DNA of 64,000 bases from Gnetum montanum (Eukaryota; Streptophyta; Gnetopsida; Gnetales; Gnetaceae), in the NCBI GenBank assembly GCA_015680685.1, contig MNCI01011128.1:207563-271562 (forward strand). Reading direction: 5' to 3'. Shown in pieces: positions 1 to 11,450 of this stretch. The position numbers and the translations under genes were made by a program. Below the pieces are notes generated by a model. That model ran no database searches. It saw only the letters and a list, made by a program, of their open reading frames with translations, and had not been told where the DNA came from. How positions within the stretch are numbered: the first letter of the stretch is position 1; the number at the start of each line of letters is the position of its first letter.

Positions 1-1140
1 CCTTGTGGGAGTCATTATGCTAGGAGACGAACAACCATTAAGATCCTACTTGCAAGGTATTATTGGCCTACCTTGTTCTGGGACAGCCATTAATTTGTCC
101 AATCTTGTGAGCACTACCAACGTCATAGGGGAATGATTGCTAGAATGGAGGGTCCGCAAGAATGGATTCAACCGTTAGAACCATTTGACATTTGTGGAAT
201 CGATTTCATGGGGTCCATTACACCAATGTCCAATGGAAAAGCTTACATCATACTTGTCGTAGACTACTTAACGAAATGGGTTGAAGCAACTGCTATTAAA
301 GATTACACATCATTTACAGCTGCATGATTTGTTCAACAACAAGTCGTCAATAGGTTTGGTGTGCCTCATTCACTTATCTGTGATAATGGTACACACTTTA
401 CAGGTGCAACTTTTCAAAAGTTAATGCAATGCTTAGGAGTTGAACATAAGTTGACTATACCATACCACCCCAACGGTCAAGCTGAGGTCACCAACAGAGA
501 GATTACTAGGATACTAACCAAAACTATTAGCAAGTATAGGTGAGACTGGAGCACTAAACTGAATGATGCTCTTTGGGCCTATCGCTCCATAGGGAAACTC
601 CCTATAGGCTACTCTCCCTACGAGTTAGTGTATGAAAAACTTCCAATGCTCCCTATCCAAACTGAGCTCCGTATGCTAGCCATGGCATGTGACCTCAACC
701 TTGACCTTGATCTACCACAAAAACAAAGGTTGATGACTCTTAACTTTCTATATGAGAATCAACTAGCTACCCTATCATCTAATGAATTGCACAAGGCATT
801 TAATAAATAACTTCATGACCTAAAAATTAGGAAAGTTAAGTATCAACCAAGAGATAAGGTTCTCTACTAAAACCCCACACATGTGTCATAACGTACTAAA
901 TTCCAAACACTGTGGGAAGGACCTTACAATGTCTATGCAACTTTTCCTTCAGGGGCCATGACCATATATAAACCTGAGAGCCCGGATAAGAGACTGTTAG
1001 TCAACGTGCAATAAACAAAACCCTTCCATGAGTTGAAGATAGCCAAAACATATGCTACCTCTATAGGTGGGCAACCTTGCTCATTATTTCAAATCTCATC
1101 CTTCCAACTCAATCATGGGGAAGATGGCCACCTCTGCTAA
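1..1140 (+). pseudogene. Integrase remnant of element A
   Basis: This is the end of a Ty3/gypsy pol polyprotein, which joins element cDNA to chromosomal DNA. The N-terminal zinc-finger region is at about 10-125, but the last expected Cys reads Tyr (C-E-H-Y). The catalytic Asp of GIDFMG is at 202-204, the second Asp (CDNGTHF) at 382-384 and the Glu (GQAEVTNRE) at 484-486, so the triad is present. The stretch before the Glu lacks two residues found in sister copy E (PYHPNGQAE against PYHPQTNDQVE), so the Asp-Glu gap is 33 rather than 35. Stops at 325-327 and 541-543 and later breaks kill the frame. Homology with N1 and E suggests the original stop was near 1138-1140, after an LNHGED motif. Confidence 0.9.
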
Positions 1141-3051
1141 TCATTGAAGGCCCTCAGTTCTTTCTAAGTTTTTGTTTTACATATTTTTTCTTTTTACAAT
1201 TTTTTTTTGCACATTTCTTTAATCTTTCTTGTTTTTTTTTTACACCATCATTCATATTTTTACCATTTCTTTGTGTGATTACTTTATTTTGTTTTGTTCA
1301 TCACCTAATAAGTGTTCATGATGGTGGCATGAATAGTATCATATGGATTGCTAATGTTTGGATTTTACCTTTGAAGTATGATGTTGATATTATGGTATGG
1401 TTCTTATGATTAAATAGGCAATGAGTCCACATCGTCATACATCCATGAAATCCTATGATCTCCCTTGGCTTGGAACTGTACAATCTCTTTTCTCTAATAA
1501 AACTGTTAACAAAATAGTGGCTGAGTATTTCTCAAACTAAGGAAGGACTCAAGGGATGAAAAGGATGTGACTTCAAAGGGATTCGATGCATTTGTGCTAG
1601 CTATCCTCTTGAGTTCTTATATGCTTTTTCCTTGGGTTTTCCGCCATTCTAACCATTGATCAAATCACTAGAAGTTGAGTACATAAAAATAAATCTTTGC
1701 ATGGTGTGGTTCTCACGCAAAAAACATAAAAAAAAGAGTGAGAATTCAAAGCACACCACTTAGACACAATCATGAAATTGGGCTACACACACTGGTTATG
1801 GCACTGGAAAGACATGTTATCCATGCCTAAAGGTTCTCTCTAACTAAGGCCCTTTCTCATTTCCTAGTTCTCCATCTCGCTCTCCTTGAAATAGTGGTGA
1901 CTTTTTGTAGAGGCATTCATGTTGCTTCAAGAGGATGGGTTGGTCAAATGTGTTGATGCGAGGTCACTGAATGTGGATTGTTGAGCTTGGCTTTGGAATG
2001 AGTTCTACTTGATCACATTAACCATGAAACACACAAGGGATTTTACACAACCTTGTTCTTGGTTTTCCATTCCATTCTCTCCTCTCCACCTTTCTTTTCC
2101 ATCTCTCACCTCATTATCAATTTTATCATTAGTCTGTATCTTGGTTGATGCATCGTTTTTCCTTGGTAATTTCTTGTGGGTAAGTTTTTAACTCTTGCTT
2201 CCAAATGATATTACTAGAGCCTACAGACTCTTCAGTTTGTTGGTCTGTTAGGGCATCAAAGGAATGAGCCTACTTTGGGGAGGAGCCACTGGCATTCCTT
2301 TCTGGTGCACTTCTTAACTTCTTTCCCTTAAACATTTCCTACAATCAACAATTTTTTGTTTCATCCCCATCCATGACATCTATTTTCTTCATGTTTTCAT
2401 TTTTACTTTTCTCCATCTTTCTTATTCCTTATATTTTTCCATCCTATCACTACTAGAGGTTCACTCTTAGTCATGGGAGCCCTAGCACAATTTTTTCAAT
2501 TTTTCCTAACCCCTACACCTTAGGTAGTCATCGGTGTTAAAACTCCAGAATCAGTATCTGCCATAACCACAACTCAACCAATGCACTTTACATTGAGGCA
2601 AGGTATCAACTGCATTGTGATTTATCTACCCTTGCTCATTTGTGACTGTGTTGTGTGTGTAGATGATGATCATACAACAATGGACTGGACCTGGAGGAAA
2701 CACTTGGGATGGACCAGAACTGGAACGTTTACGAAAGGAGCAAGATTGGTGGCATGGCTATGGATAAACAACGGAGGGTGCAATCTTGGCATCAGCAGCA
2801 ACACGTCTTATTCTTTTCTCTCTCTCCTTCTCTCCCAACTACCAAATAAGGCTGGATGTAGTTATGTATAGTGTTCACTTTTGTGGTCATGAACACTAAT
2901 GTTTTCATGTATTATATTGTTGATTTGTTCATCGAGCATGTTAAGTCTGTCACCCCATTCCATAGTCAATGGTCATTCAGTCAATAATCCCATACCTTCC
3001 TAATATTTTGCAAGGAACTCAACAATGAGTTTTCATTCAGTCATGGGGGAA
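1141..3051 (+). other. 3' UTR of element A with polypurine tract
   Basis: No protein-coding signal is visible. The T-rich reading frame at 1077-1409 is low-complexity. The stretch aligns by eye, block by block, with 47750-49680 of N1 and with 5280-6740 of C; one shared block is the CAATGAGTCCAC box near 1420, 5620 and 48077. It ends in the G-rich tract TCATGGGGGAA at 3041-3051, directly before the LTR, in the place of the plus-strand primer. Confidence 0.7.
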
Positions 3052-3698
3052 TGATGATCCACGATATCGGATTAGCCATGTGATATTAGATACCTGATAT
3101 CATGGCATGTCTCCTTGCCTATAAATAAGAGGTGGTGCCCTTGGTTTCAAACAGTTAGAAGTTAGTCCCTTAGCCAAACTCTTGTCATTTTTTCCCTCCA
3201 GAGTTAGAATTATTTCTANTGCTTTCCTAGTTAATTAATGATCTCTCTCACCTTACAACTCTCTTAGTTAAATACACTCAGTACAACCGCTTCAAGCCTA
3301 CGTGTAGCGCTTGGTAACCCAATAATGATTAGCATTTGGTAATCCCAGCAGCATTGCACTAGTTCAGGATGTGTACAGTGAGTGGGAATGGATATGATGT
3401 TAGGAGTAATTAGAACTTAGCTAATGAATAGTTAAATTAGATTAGTTACTTAGTTATCACTCTCCCCCTCCTTACTAGCGCAAGATATAAAACACATAAA
3501 AGCCATAAAAATCATATGCCTAAAGCTTACTTAACCATACAACCATGACATACAAGTAAGTTTGGGAAGACAACAATTAATCAACCAGTTATTTTTCCAC
3601 AAAGGCACATAGGCACTTAGTCCCTGGAATTTGACCGGATCGTGCATGAAACGCTCATATTTGTATGGTTGAGCGTAGGGGTACCTCACCGCTCATCA
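3052..3698 (+). repeat. 3' LTR of element A
   Basis: The 647 bp start TGATGATCC and end CGCTCATCA. They match the N1 LTRs (43536-44288, 49681-50467) along their length, including the TATA block and the GGGTACCTCACC tail. About 157 bp present in N1 is missing here exactly at an ambiguous base (3220). Confidence 0.88.
3120..3127 (+). promoter_or_regulatory. TATA box in LTR of element A
   Basis: TATAAATA lies about 70 bp inside the LTR, at the same place as in the 3' LTR of N1 (49749-49756). Confidence 0.6.
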
Positions 3699-3840
3699 TA
3701 TGTCTTGATGATCTTTTAACTTTAAACCGTTCCTCCAAGGGATATGACTCTTGAGTTAGTCACAAACGAGATGACAATTTCTATAATGAAAGAAATGAAA
3801 ATAATTATTAAACGTATCCAGCACTAAATTTTACCTAGCT
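3699..3840 (+). repeat. Orphan fragment shared with LTR B
   Basis: This stretch matches 12345-12480, inside LTR B, over about 135 bp (CTTGATGATCTTTT through ATCCAGCAC). The flanks do not match on either side, so it looks like a leftover LTR scrap between element A and the gag of C. Confidence 0.6.
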
Positions 3841-5265
3841 CATTAAAGTCTAATCTAAGAAAGCAAATCCAAGGATGGAAGTAAGAAAAACATAAATCCT
3901 TAGATGTGTCCTTGGAGTAATACTATTCATTACTACATAGACTTCCAGGCCACACTTTCTCTCAAAAGAGAAACTTTTCCACATCATAGATGGGCTTCAT
4001 AATGAAATAAGAAAGATCCTTGGCATTTACACCAAAGGTTAGTTATCCAAATTGAAATCCCATCAGATAGAAAGGATAATGGAGTGGGTGGCAAAAGAAG
4101 GAGACTTATGTAAATGAGAGAATGTAGAGAAAAATAACTAAGGCCCAACTCTTCATAAGAAGAAGGTCCATATCTATGATGAGGAAAAAGAGGTAGCTTT
4201 TGATAAAGTGTTTTCATAACAAACCTTGCCAATACAAAATTCTATCGTTGAGCTTGAAGAAAGGTTAAATAAAGTATGAGAATTGATGAATGAAAAAGTC
4301 ACAACTTATGTGAACATTAGAGGAGAAAGTAACACATAAAAAATCTAGTGATCAAAATGAGAGGAGGAAAAAGAACTAAGAAACAAGTAGGAACACTTAT
4401 TGGCAAAAAGGGAAAAGGGCTATAGTAGAGGAGGCCACAGACTCAGCCATAGAAGAGGATGATGCATGTGACATCTAGCAATATGATCATCCAAAGGGCT
4501 ATTACCTAGTTATGTCACATCTACAAGAGTATTAGGCTTTTACTTTGAATCCCAAGTTCATACAAAAGTAAATTCCTAGGAAATTACCTTTCTTTCAAGG
4601 TAATTATAGATAGTCCTACCACCAACCATACTATTTTAGTGGAACTTCTTATCAACCTCAAAACTACTATCAACCATAATGGCAAAACCCATAGTCATGG
4701 GGGAGGCCATCACCACCCTCATTATTAGTCAAACCTATATGATTACTATGTTCAATAACCTATTTTTCCAACTAGTTCTAATTTCTCTACCTCAAATCAC
4801 TACTACCACTCTCCTAAGTATCATCAACACATAACATCTTCTATGGGATCATCATTTCATGCCTCTTATCCTCAGTCACATCCTCAACATTCTCATACCT
4901 CCCTCTGACATAAGTCACCACTAGCAACACAGGAAGGGTTGGCACCACAAATCCAATGAAAGAATGCCACTTATGCTGTGAACATACACATGAATGATAA
5001 TGTTAGTAGATCTTAACCAAAGTCTCAGAAACATCCTTTCTTTAGGACTATTTCCTCACATCAACACAAAACACATAGATCTCCTGGCTCATCAACACTA
5101 GCATAAGCCCAATATGGTGCAAGACCCTTCCTCACCAAATCACCACTCCAACCCAAGACATAAAAGATGAACCTATTTCTATGGAGAAATAGAGCAATCC
5201 ATGCATCACTACACAATAATTCCAAACATGCATGGAAGCACCTAACCCACGTGTTAGTTCCTATC
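3841..5265 (+). pseudogene. gag remnant of element C
   Basis: Capsid-type gag of the A/E/N1/H family. It aligns by eye with H (62090-63330), for example at the LRKQIQ start and the zinc-knuckle region near 4468 (CDI-stop-QYDHPKGYY), where the second Cys is a stop and the last Cys is Tyr. Many stops and frame breaks are present. A P/Q/Y-rich tail follows the knuckle, as in H and N1. At about 5265 the sequence passes directly into 3' UTR text, so protease, RT and integrase are absent. Confidence 0.75.
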
Positions 5266-6750
5266 ATGCCTATAAGCTTAGTCATGGGGAAGATCCCCAA
5301 TCCTGAAACAAAAACTAATAAGTGCATTTTAACTTTTTTGATTTACACCATTTTTTGTTTTAGATCATTTTAAATACATTTTTTCCTTCTTAATAAATGT
5401 TTTCTAATTTTTCTATATTTTACTTTATTTTGTTTTTTTTTTTTTGAAATTTTCTTGTGTTTTTCTTCTCTTTCTTTATTACCAACAGGACATAGTGATG
5501 ATGTAGTTGTTTGCTAATGCTGGTTTACACTTAAAGTTATTTAATTACTAATGTATGGATTCTATCTTTGAATTTTGGTGTTGATAACTAAGACATGGTT
5601 TCTTTTTCATGGAATAGGCAATGAGTCCACGTCATCCACCCATCCACAAAACTCTATGGTGTTTCTTGTTTTGGAAATATGTGGTCTCTTCATTAATAAG
5701 AACTTTTATGAACTTGTGACCTTGGTGATTTTCAAACTTGGGAAGGATTAAATAGATTAACAAGAATGTGACTTCAACTAGATTTAATGCTCTCTGTGCT
5801 TACCTACACTCTTAAGTGCATGACTGTTTTCATGGATTTCTTATTGTTCCAATGTCAACCAATAAAAGAAAGTTAAAGTCTTTGCATTATGTGGTTCACA
5901 TCCAAAAATCATAAAAATATAAAATATAAAACTAAAAAACCATGATGAGAATTCAAAGAACACCCCTTAGAAAAAATAATGAGCTATAAGCACTAGTTAT
6001 GGGACTAGAAAGATATGTTACCCATGCCTAAAGGTCCCCTCTAACTAAGGCCCTTTCTCACTTCCTACTTTTCTTTTCTTCTATTTTATAAATGGTGATT
6101 GATCTGTGGGAGCATTGTTGTATCTCAAAGGGATAGACTTATCTTAGAGTATTGATGTGAAGTCATTGGAAATGGTTGGTTTTAATCTGGACTAAGGATG
6201 GACTTTATTGGATCATTTAATCACAAAATCTACAAGGAACTTCATGTGACCACAATATGGAAATCCATTCCTCCCTCTCTCTCTCATCCACCAATGCTTT
6301 CCATCATTCACCTTACTATCAATTTTTCATGTATTATTTAATGTATTGGTTTGATATGTTGAAATTCTTAGGTAGATCTTCCAAATTTAGGTTTTTAACT
6401 TTCTATAATCATTAATGAACTATGGGATCCACAGACTCCTTAGTTTAAGGATATGCAATGGTACAAAGGGCATGAGCCTACTATGAGGAGGATCCACTTG
6501 CATTTCTCTTGGTTGGATTAGTTAAGTTCCTTCGCTTTACACATTTTTTCAATCAAATTCTTTATGTGCCCCATCGATTGCATCCAACTGTGTTCTCCTT
6601 AATGGCACTTCTCCTTCAATTTCATTCTCCAATCAAAACTCCTTTTTCTACATTATCTAAGCCCTCTTAAAGTATTCCATCATGTTCATGGCATTTTTGG
6701 GTCTCCAACAATGTCAATTTTATGCTTAAACTCCATTTTCTTCTATTTTT
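5266..6750 (+). other. 3' UTR of element C
   Basis: Starts with TTAGTCATGGGGAAGA, equivalent to about 1115 in A and 47710 in N1. It then follows the same order of blocks, including the CAATGAGTCCACG box near 5620 and the TTCAAAG-ACACCCCTTAG block near 5955. No genes are seen. The right boundary is uncertain because the expected purine tract is not recognisable. Confidence 0.6.
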
Positions 6751-7002
6751 CAATGTGAGAAATTTTGTTCATAGACCCCGTTGATGAAGCTGACCATGTA
6801 AACACAACCCCATCAATGGGACCCCATTGATGTCACACAAAAATTCTATAAATACATAGCCATACTTTTCATTTTTTTTCACATTTTCTCACAAATGTGG
6901 GAGGAGTTTTTGAATTTTCTAGAGCCCAAAACCTTCTAAGAGCCATAAATTTTCAATCATTTGTCCGATTCACTCCATTCTTCAATCCTATAGCTACCAA
7001 AG
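6751..7002 (+). promoter_or_regulatory. LTR-like promoter and leader
   Basis: Contains TATAAATA at 6847-6854, preceded by an inverted repeat (ATCAATGGG, 2-base spacer, CCCATTGAT) near 6814-6833. The layout resembles the start of LTR B (GTCGATAGG/ATCGAT block, then TATAAATG). A splice-donor-like AAAG/GTAAGC follows at 7001-7006. It may be the 5' LTR and leader of element B, or the degraded 3' LTR of C. Confidence 0.4.
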
Positions 7003-7302
7003 GTAAGCTCTTCATTATGAGAACCACATATCTTAGGTTTTTAACAAAAAAAAATTTAGAATTTTTCTAACTCCCAGAAAGGGTTAACTAATAAACTAAC
7101 CTTAAAAACATCAATTTATGAACGTTGACCCCTCCAACAAACTCTAGTGACCTTTAAAACTAAATAATAATAAAATAATAATAACATAATCAATCCACCA
7201 TGGTCATAAATTAGCTAAAGTGTAACTATCCAACAAGATAAGGTACCTAAATTTTATAAGTTACACATCACATGCTAATCCTTACTTATGTTATGACCAT
7301 AG
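7003..7302 (+). other. Putative leader intron (donor GTAAGC, acceptor ATAG)
   Basis: A good plant donor (AAAG/GTAAGC) at 7003 and an acceptor (GACCATAG) ending at 7302 bracket 300 AT-rich bases. The acceptor abuts an ATG whose frame is MVPRKH. This is pattern-based only. Confidence 0.35.
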
Positions 7303-7542
7303 ATGGTACCAAGAAAGCACACATAGGAGGGAGGATAATCCCAACCAAGGGACAAATGCCTAAGAATGAGAAGGGGCCAAGAACAACCCTAGAAGAGGGC
7401 AACAACAACCCATGCAATAGGACCTATTCAGGAGGATCCAGAAGTAGAATCTATCAGATAGATTCTTAAAGCAACTGAGACAGAACAATCACACCAAGAT
7501 GAGGCACCAGGGCCAAGACCAAGCCTTGAGGTTGTGGACCTT
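7303..7542 (+). pseudogene. Extra ORF of element B, N-terminal part
   Basis: The frame starts MVPRKHT and continues for about 80 codons with four stops (TAG, TAA, TAG, TAG). It is basic at the start, then acidic and rich in E, Q and P. No match to gag or pol is recognised. A Copia-like LTR interrupts it at about 7543; the second part resumes near 8620. Joining the two parts is inference, resting on matching orientation and similar decay style. Confidence 0.4.
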
Positions 7543-8610
7543 TTGGTTTTGGCATGTCAAAATATTTTTAAAAATGGAAAACAAGTTTTTTTGCATGTTT
7601 TTGTAATTTCTGTGCTTGTAGGACAAGAACTTGGAATGAGCAAGACTATGGACAAGGAATGAAGGATTCATCATGCAAAAAAAAGTGAAGAAAGATGTCT
7701 CTGGAAAGCAACAAACGTCTTGGTAGAATTAGAGTAAACTCAAACAAAGACATCTTTAGAAATTGTAAGACATATTTATAAAACAAAGATGTCTTTACAA
7801 AATGCAGAATAAGTTTAGAAAGATGTCTTTCACAAGACAAAGACATCTTCCATAATGGAGACTTCAGAAAGACATCTTTCAAGAAACAAAGACATCTTTC
7901 CAGAATGGAAGAAAATTTCAAAGAGATTTCTCAGGCATGAGAAAGGCATCTCCCATGATCATTTGTAATCATTGCCTAGTTGTTGCATGAATTTTGAGAA
8001 GGATTTAGAAACATGACAACTATAAGAAGACTTAATGTGCATTGGAAAATATGCAAGACTTGTTGTATTCATGGTACAATCATTTGTAATCATTGAATTC
8101 TTTTTTTCTCCTCATTGTATTATCATTTTGGCTTCGTAAACTGTGCTACACCTAACTATACAAGGATCAAAAAACTAAGTTGCAATTATTCCTTATAATT
8201 ATTGTTCTCTTGTTACCCTGCAGGGTTGATGTGCTTGAGCTTATCAGAATCCTCGAGGATTGAGATGTTGGTGTTGTGGTACAACACTCCAGTGTAGAGC
8301 TCAAGATTGTAAAGGTTGTGGAAGCTTTAAAACCACATTCCAAGCCTAACAGGACCTTGCAAGGTTGAGTGATTGGTGTTGTAGTACAACACTCTAGAGT
8401 AGGGCTTGAAGACTATATAGGATGTGGATCCTTCAATTAAATTTTTAGAGCAAAAAATTCCAAAGGTGTGCTAGTGATCTACTCTTCGAGTATGGCCTAC
8501 CCAAGTTGGGGAGCCACATTAAATTTGGTGTATGTGCTTTTGTTGTGCAAAGTTTCAATTAGGGAAACATATTCATCCCCCCCCCCCTCCTTTTAAGTTC
8601 AACGATCCAC
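7543..8610 (+). repeat. Copia-like (SIRE-type) LTR, probably solo
   Basis: The left part has the form typical of SIRE/Maximus-type LTRs: TTTTGGCATGTCAAAAT, then GTGCTTGTAGGACAAG, then many copies of a short motif in both orientations (AAAGACATCTTT and AAAGATGTCTTT, 7690-7880). The right part ends in a CATATTCAT plus 11-C run (8577-8587), also usual for this group. A degenerate direct duplication of about 103 bp lies near 8260 and 8364 (GGTGTTGTGGTACAACACTC). No Copia coding region is next to it. Exact ends and target duplication could not be fixed. Confidence 0.5.
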
Positions 8611-11230
8611 AAAGGTCACCTTAATAGAAACCTACCTTAAGCAAATTAAGTCCAAGGAGGTTTAGAAATCTGTGCTTCAAGAGCTGAACTTTGGAGCCTT
8701 CTTAGAGTTCGCTCCTCCAAAAATCAAAAATCAATTGTAGAACACTTCCATGTGGCCCATCATCACTTCCACAAGAGAATGGTACATGGAAGAGACATAC
8801 ATTTTTTGGAATAATAGGATGGCTAATTATACAGTAAAAATTAAGGACATATCTATGTCCTACTTAGTGAAAGAAATTTCTGAGGCCCTTGGGGTACCTA
8901 AAACTGGGGCCAATCTTGCAAAGATCCCAATGCAAGTAGATCCAAAAGTTAAAAAAGAATGGACACAATGGTCTTATGGAGTGGATCATAAGGAGTTTGC
9001 TACACTCACCACAGTAGAACATGCATACTTAAAATTATGGTTTATCACCTTAATCTAACGTTGAGGCCTAGCAAGATCACAACTTTCTCCACTCGTGCGT
9101 GCACTGCTCTAAGTAAAAGATTTCCAATCAAGCTTTCATAACTAATCTATCTTGAGATAGAGAAGTGCTTCAAGGAGAAAAAATGTGGAAGGAAGGCACT
9201 CCCTTTTCCTTGCCTCATTAGAAAATTATACAAAATGGATGCATAACCTACCATACAAAATGACTCTATCTGACGTTCTCCAATAGCTTCTTGGGTGGAG
9301 ATGATGAAGGACAAGATGCTTGTAGAGGTGATGCAAGAAGAGGAGTAGCAACCACCACCGCCACTACCCACTCAGGAGACAACATTGGAGTCCTACATTA
9401 CCATTAAGCACATGCATAAACTCTGAGAGTAGCTCTTACAATAGCAGTAGCATCAAGTAGGAACAAGTGGTGGTAATCCATCTATGTATAGACCAGCCAT
9501 GAGCCACCTCAATGAAGTAGCCCAAACCATAAGCCAAATGGAATGTGGGGCATCAATTTTCTCTACCCAACACATGTAGGTGCCTACAAGCTCGATTTCA
9601 AGCACCCAAGAGGTAACAATGTCCCTCTCAAAAATACACAAATTCTCAAACATCTTTGGGGATGTCACTACCTTTTCAATGGATTTGGAGGAGGGTGAGG
9701 AGGTAACTATCTTGGTGATGCAGCACCATAGGAAGGAAATGGTGGTCAAAGTGGTTTTTGACAAAGTGGCCAAGATGCTCATTGCACCTACGACATCTGT
9801 ACCTAACATTTCTATGCTTTGAGATGTGTAAACGTCCATAGGAACTGTTAGCAAGAGATTAAGTGTAACACAATGTGAGGAATTGCTAGATCGACTAGTG
9901 GAAACTAGGTAATTGATTTTGGATGTCTTCAATGTTCCAGATACCATCACTGCTACCTAGTTGGAGCTGCTTGAGGCAAGGGGCAAAAGCATCATCAAGG
10001 AGGACCTAATTGAAATAGATAGGGCAAGAAAACCAATGCTTGGTTGTTGAACTTAGATCTTGCCTCACTAATCCTACTATACTCAACCAAGTAATCATGT
10101 AGGATGAAGCTTTCCAACAACTTTAAGCCAAACTTAAACAAGCTAGTATGAAAAGGAGTTGGTAGTATTTGACTAATCCTTAGCCAATGCCACAACACAT
10201 AACATTCAAAAGGACTTGACCCAAACTCATCGTGAGAATGAATCATTGACCATAGAAAATCATTACCTGTGACATGTTGATGCACAAAAGCAATAAATGT
10301 TTGAATTTATCCATCAATACCAGGAGTCACTTGCCAAAGTGAACACTGAACTAAGAAGGTTGGTAGCAAAAAATAAAAACCTCTCAATGAAGGATGTCCA
10401 TGCCTTATGCCAAAAATTTGCAATCGAAATTGCTGCATGGAAGAATAAGGCCCTGAAGTTTGAAAGAATTAAAAATCAATATAGGATCCAGGTAGGATTA
10501 TAGAAAGAGGTTAATGAGAAACACATTCAATTCACAAAGGCCAAAGTCAATAAGGCCCTCTTGCAACTCTAGGAAAGAGGCAATGTCTGGAAGCCTATCT
10601 TTGATGGGCTAAACAAATACAACAAAGTAGAAATTTGCATGAGGGAGCGGTAGATAGAGGAAATGACCAAATACATAGAGCTTTCTAACCTCTGATATTC
10701 AAACTTGATAATGCTAACTATTAGATGGCCATGGTTAGAGTTGGAGAAGTAGGTGGCTAGTTCATTCTTATTGTACAAAGCAAAGCTCAAATATCATAAA
10801 GAGACCAAGTAGAAGCTTGAAGTTACAATTGCTGAACTTAACGTTCTTAGGGAGCAGTTCATAGATCAAAGATCAACTACTGGGAACCTGGTCAAGAGAT
10901 TGAATGACTACTAGGAGCTAAGAAATGCAATCAGAGTGCTTAACATTGAATACAAACAATTCATTGCCTAGTTTGTCAATGTGATGGGGATGTTTCTCAT
11001 AATGCCCTATCCATGAGATATTCCCATTCCATCCCACATTAGTGAAGCTACGTGGACTATGAATAATCCTTGGAGTAAGGAGATTAAGATGAAGGCATTG
11101 TTGGATGCCTTTCATCTTCCACCTAAAATTGTAGCCACAATAGGACAATCACAACAACCACCGCAATAACTACATGTGCCTAAAGCAAGAGAAGATCCTT
11201 TAGACCCTTAGCAGCCTCCACTGCATGGGA
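8611..11230 (+). pseudogene. Extra ORF of element B, main part (unknown protein, possible plant transposon-protein-like domain)
   Basis: A plus-strand reading runs for about 850 codons with only a few frame changes and mostly TAG stops. The first part (8640-9250) has the pattern W-Y...F-W...I-S-E-A-L-G-V-P, then L-W-F, L-R-P-S-K, a CTALSKRFPIKLS-like segment and K-A-L-P-F-P-C-L-I-R-K-L-Y. This resembles, from memory, the putative plant transposon protein domain (PF20167-type), not gag or pol. From about 10297 it is strongly coiled-coil (FIHQYQESLAKVNTELRRL). A Pro/Gln-rich tail follows near 11150-11220. It lies just before the polypurine tract and 3' LTR. The domain assignment is inference and untested. 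Confidence 0.5.
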
Positions 11231-11450
11231 TGTTCTTTCTCATCTTTGAGCCATTTGAGGAGTTGTGTTGTCATTTTTATCATGGTGTTCAATTTGTTAT
11301 CCTATCCTAAACACCAATTTTTGAAATGATTGTAAGTTTGTACACTTGGGCACTCAATTTTTGTTGTGTCTATAATTAGTTAATAATCTCATACATTCTC
11401 AATATTTTAAAAAGAACTTAAGCATGAGTTTTCATTCAATTGTGGGGGTA
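11231..11450 (+). other. 3' UTR end of element B with polypurine tract
   Basis: Matches the end of the A and N1 3' UTRs (AATATTTTAAAAAGAACTTAAGCATGAGTTTTCATTCA-like text). It ends in GTGGGGGTA directly before LTR B, which shows B is in plus orientation and belongs to the same broad family. Confidence 0.65.

Larger units (their letters stand above)
1..3698 (+). mobile_element. Element A: 3' part of an Athila-like Ty3/gypsy retrotransposon
   Basis: The window opens inside the integrase of this element. It continues through a long 3' UTR and ends with a 3' LTR at 3052-3698. The LTR ends are TGATGA and TCATCA, shared with N1, E and B. The same gene order and 3' UTR text recur in N1 (47600-50467). 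The 5' half lies outside the window, so no target duplication can be tested. The lineage call rests on integrase wording, on the FIDDFS-type RT of the sister copy E, and on the tRNA-Asp-like primer site of sister copies. Confidence 0.85.

Noticed and set aside
1077-1409. 110-codon open frame rich in Phe and Leu
   Set aside because: Product of a T-rich 3' UTR; the matching region in N1 and C does not keep the frame.
7690-7880. CRISPR-like array
   Set aside because: The short motifs alternate in orientation, spacing is irregular and the setting is a plant LTR; not a CRISPR.
9453-9950. 165-codon minus-strand open frame, one of the longer ones in the window
   Set aside because: It lies opposite the plus-strand extra ORF of B, whose reading continues beyond both ends; the minus product is Ser/Thr-rich without a motif.
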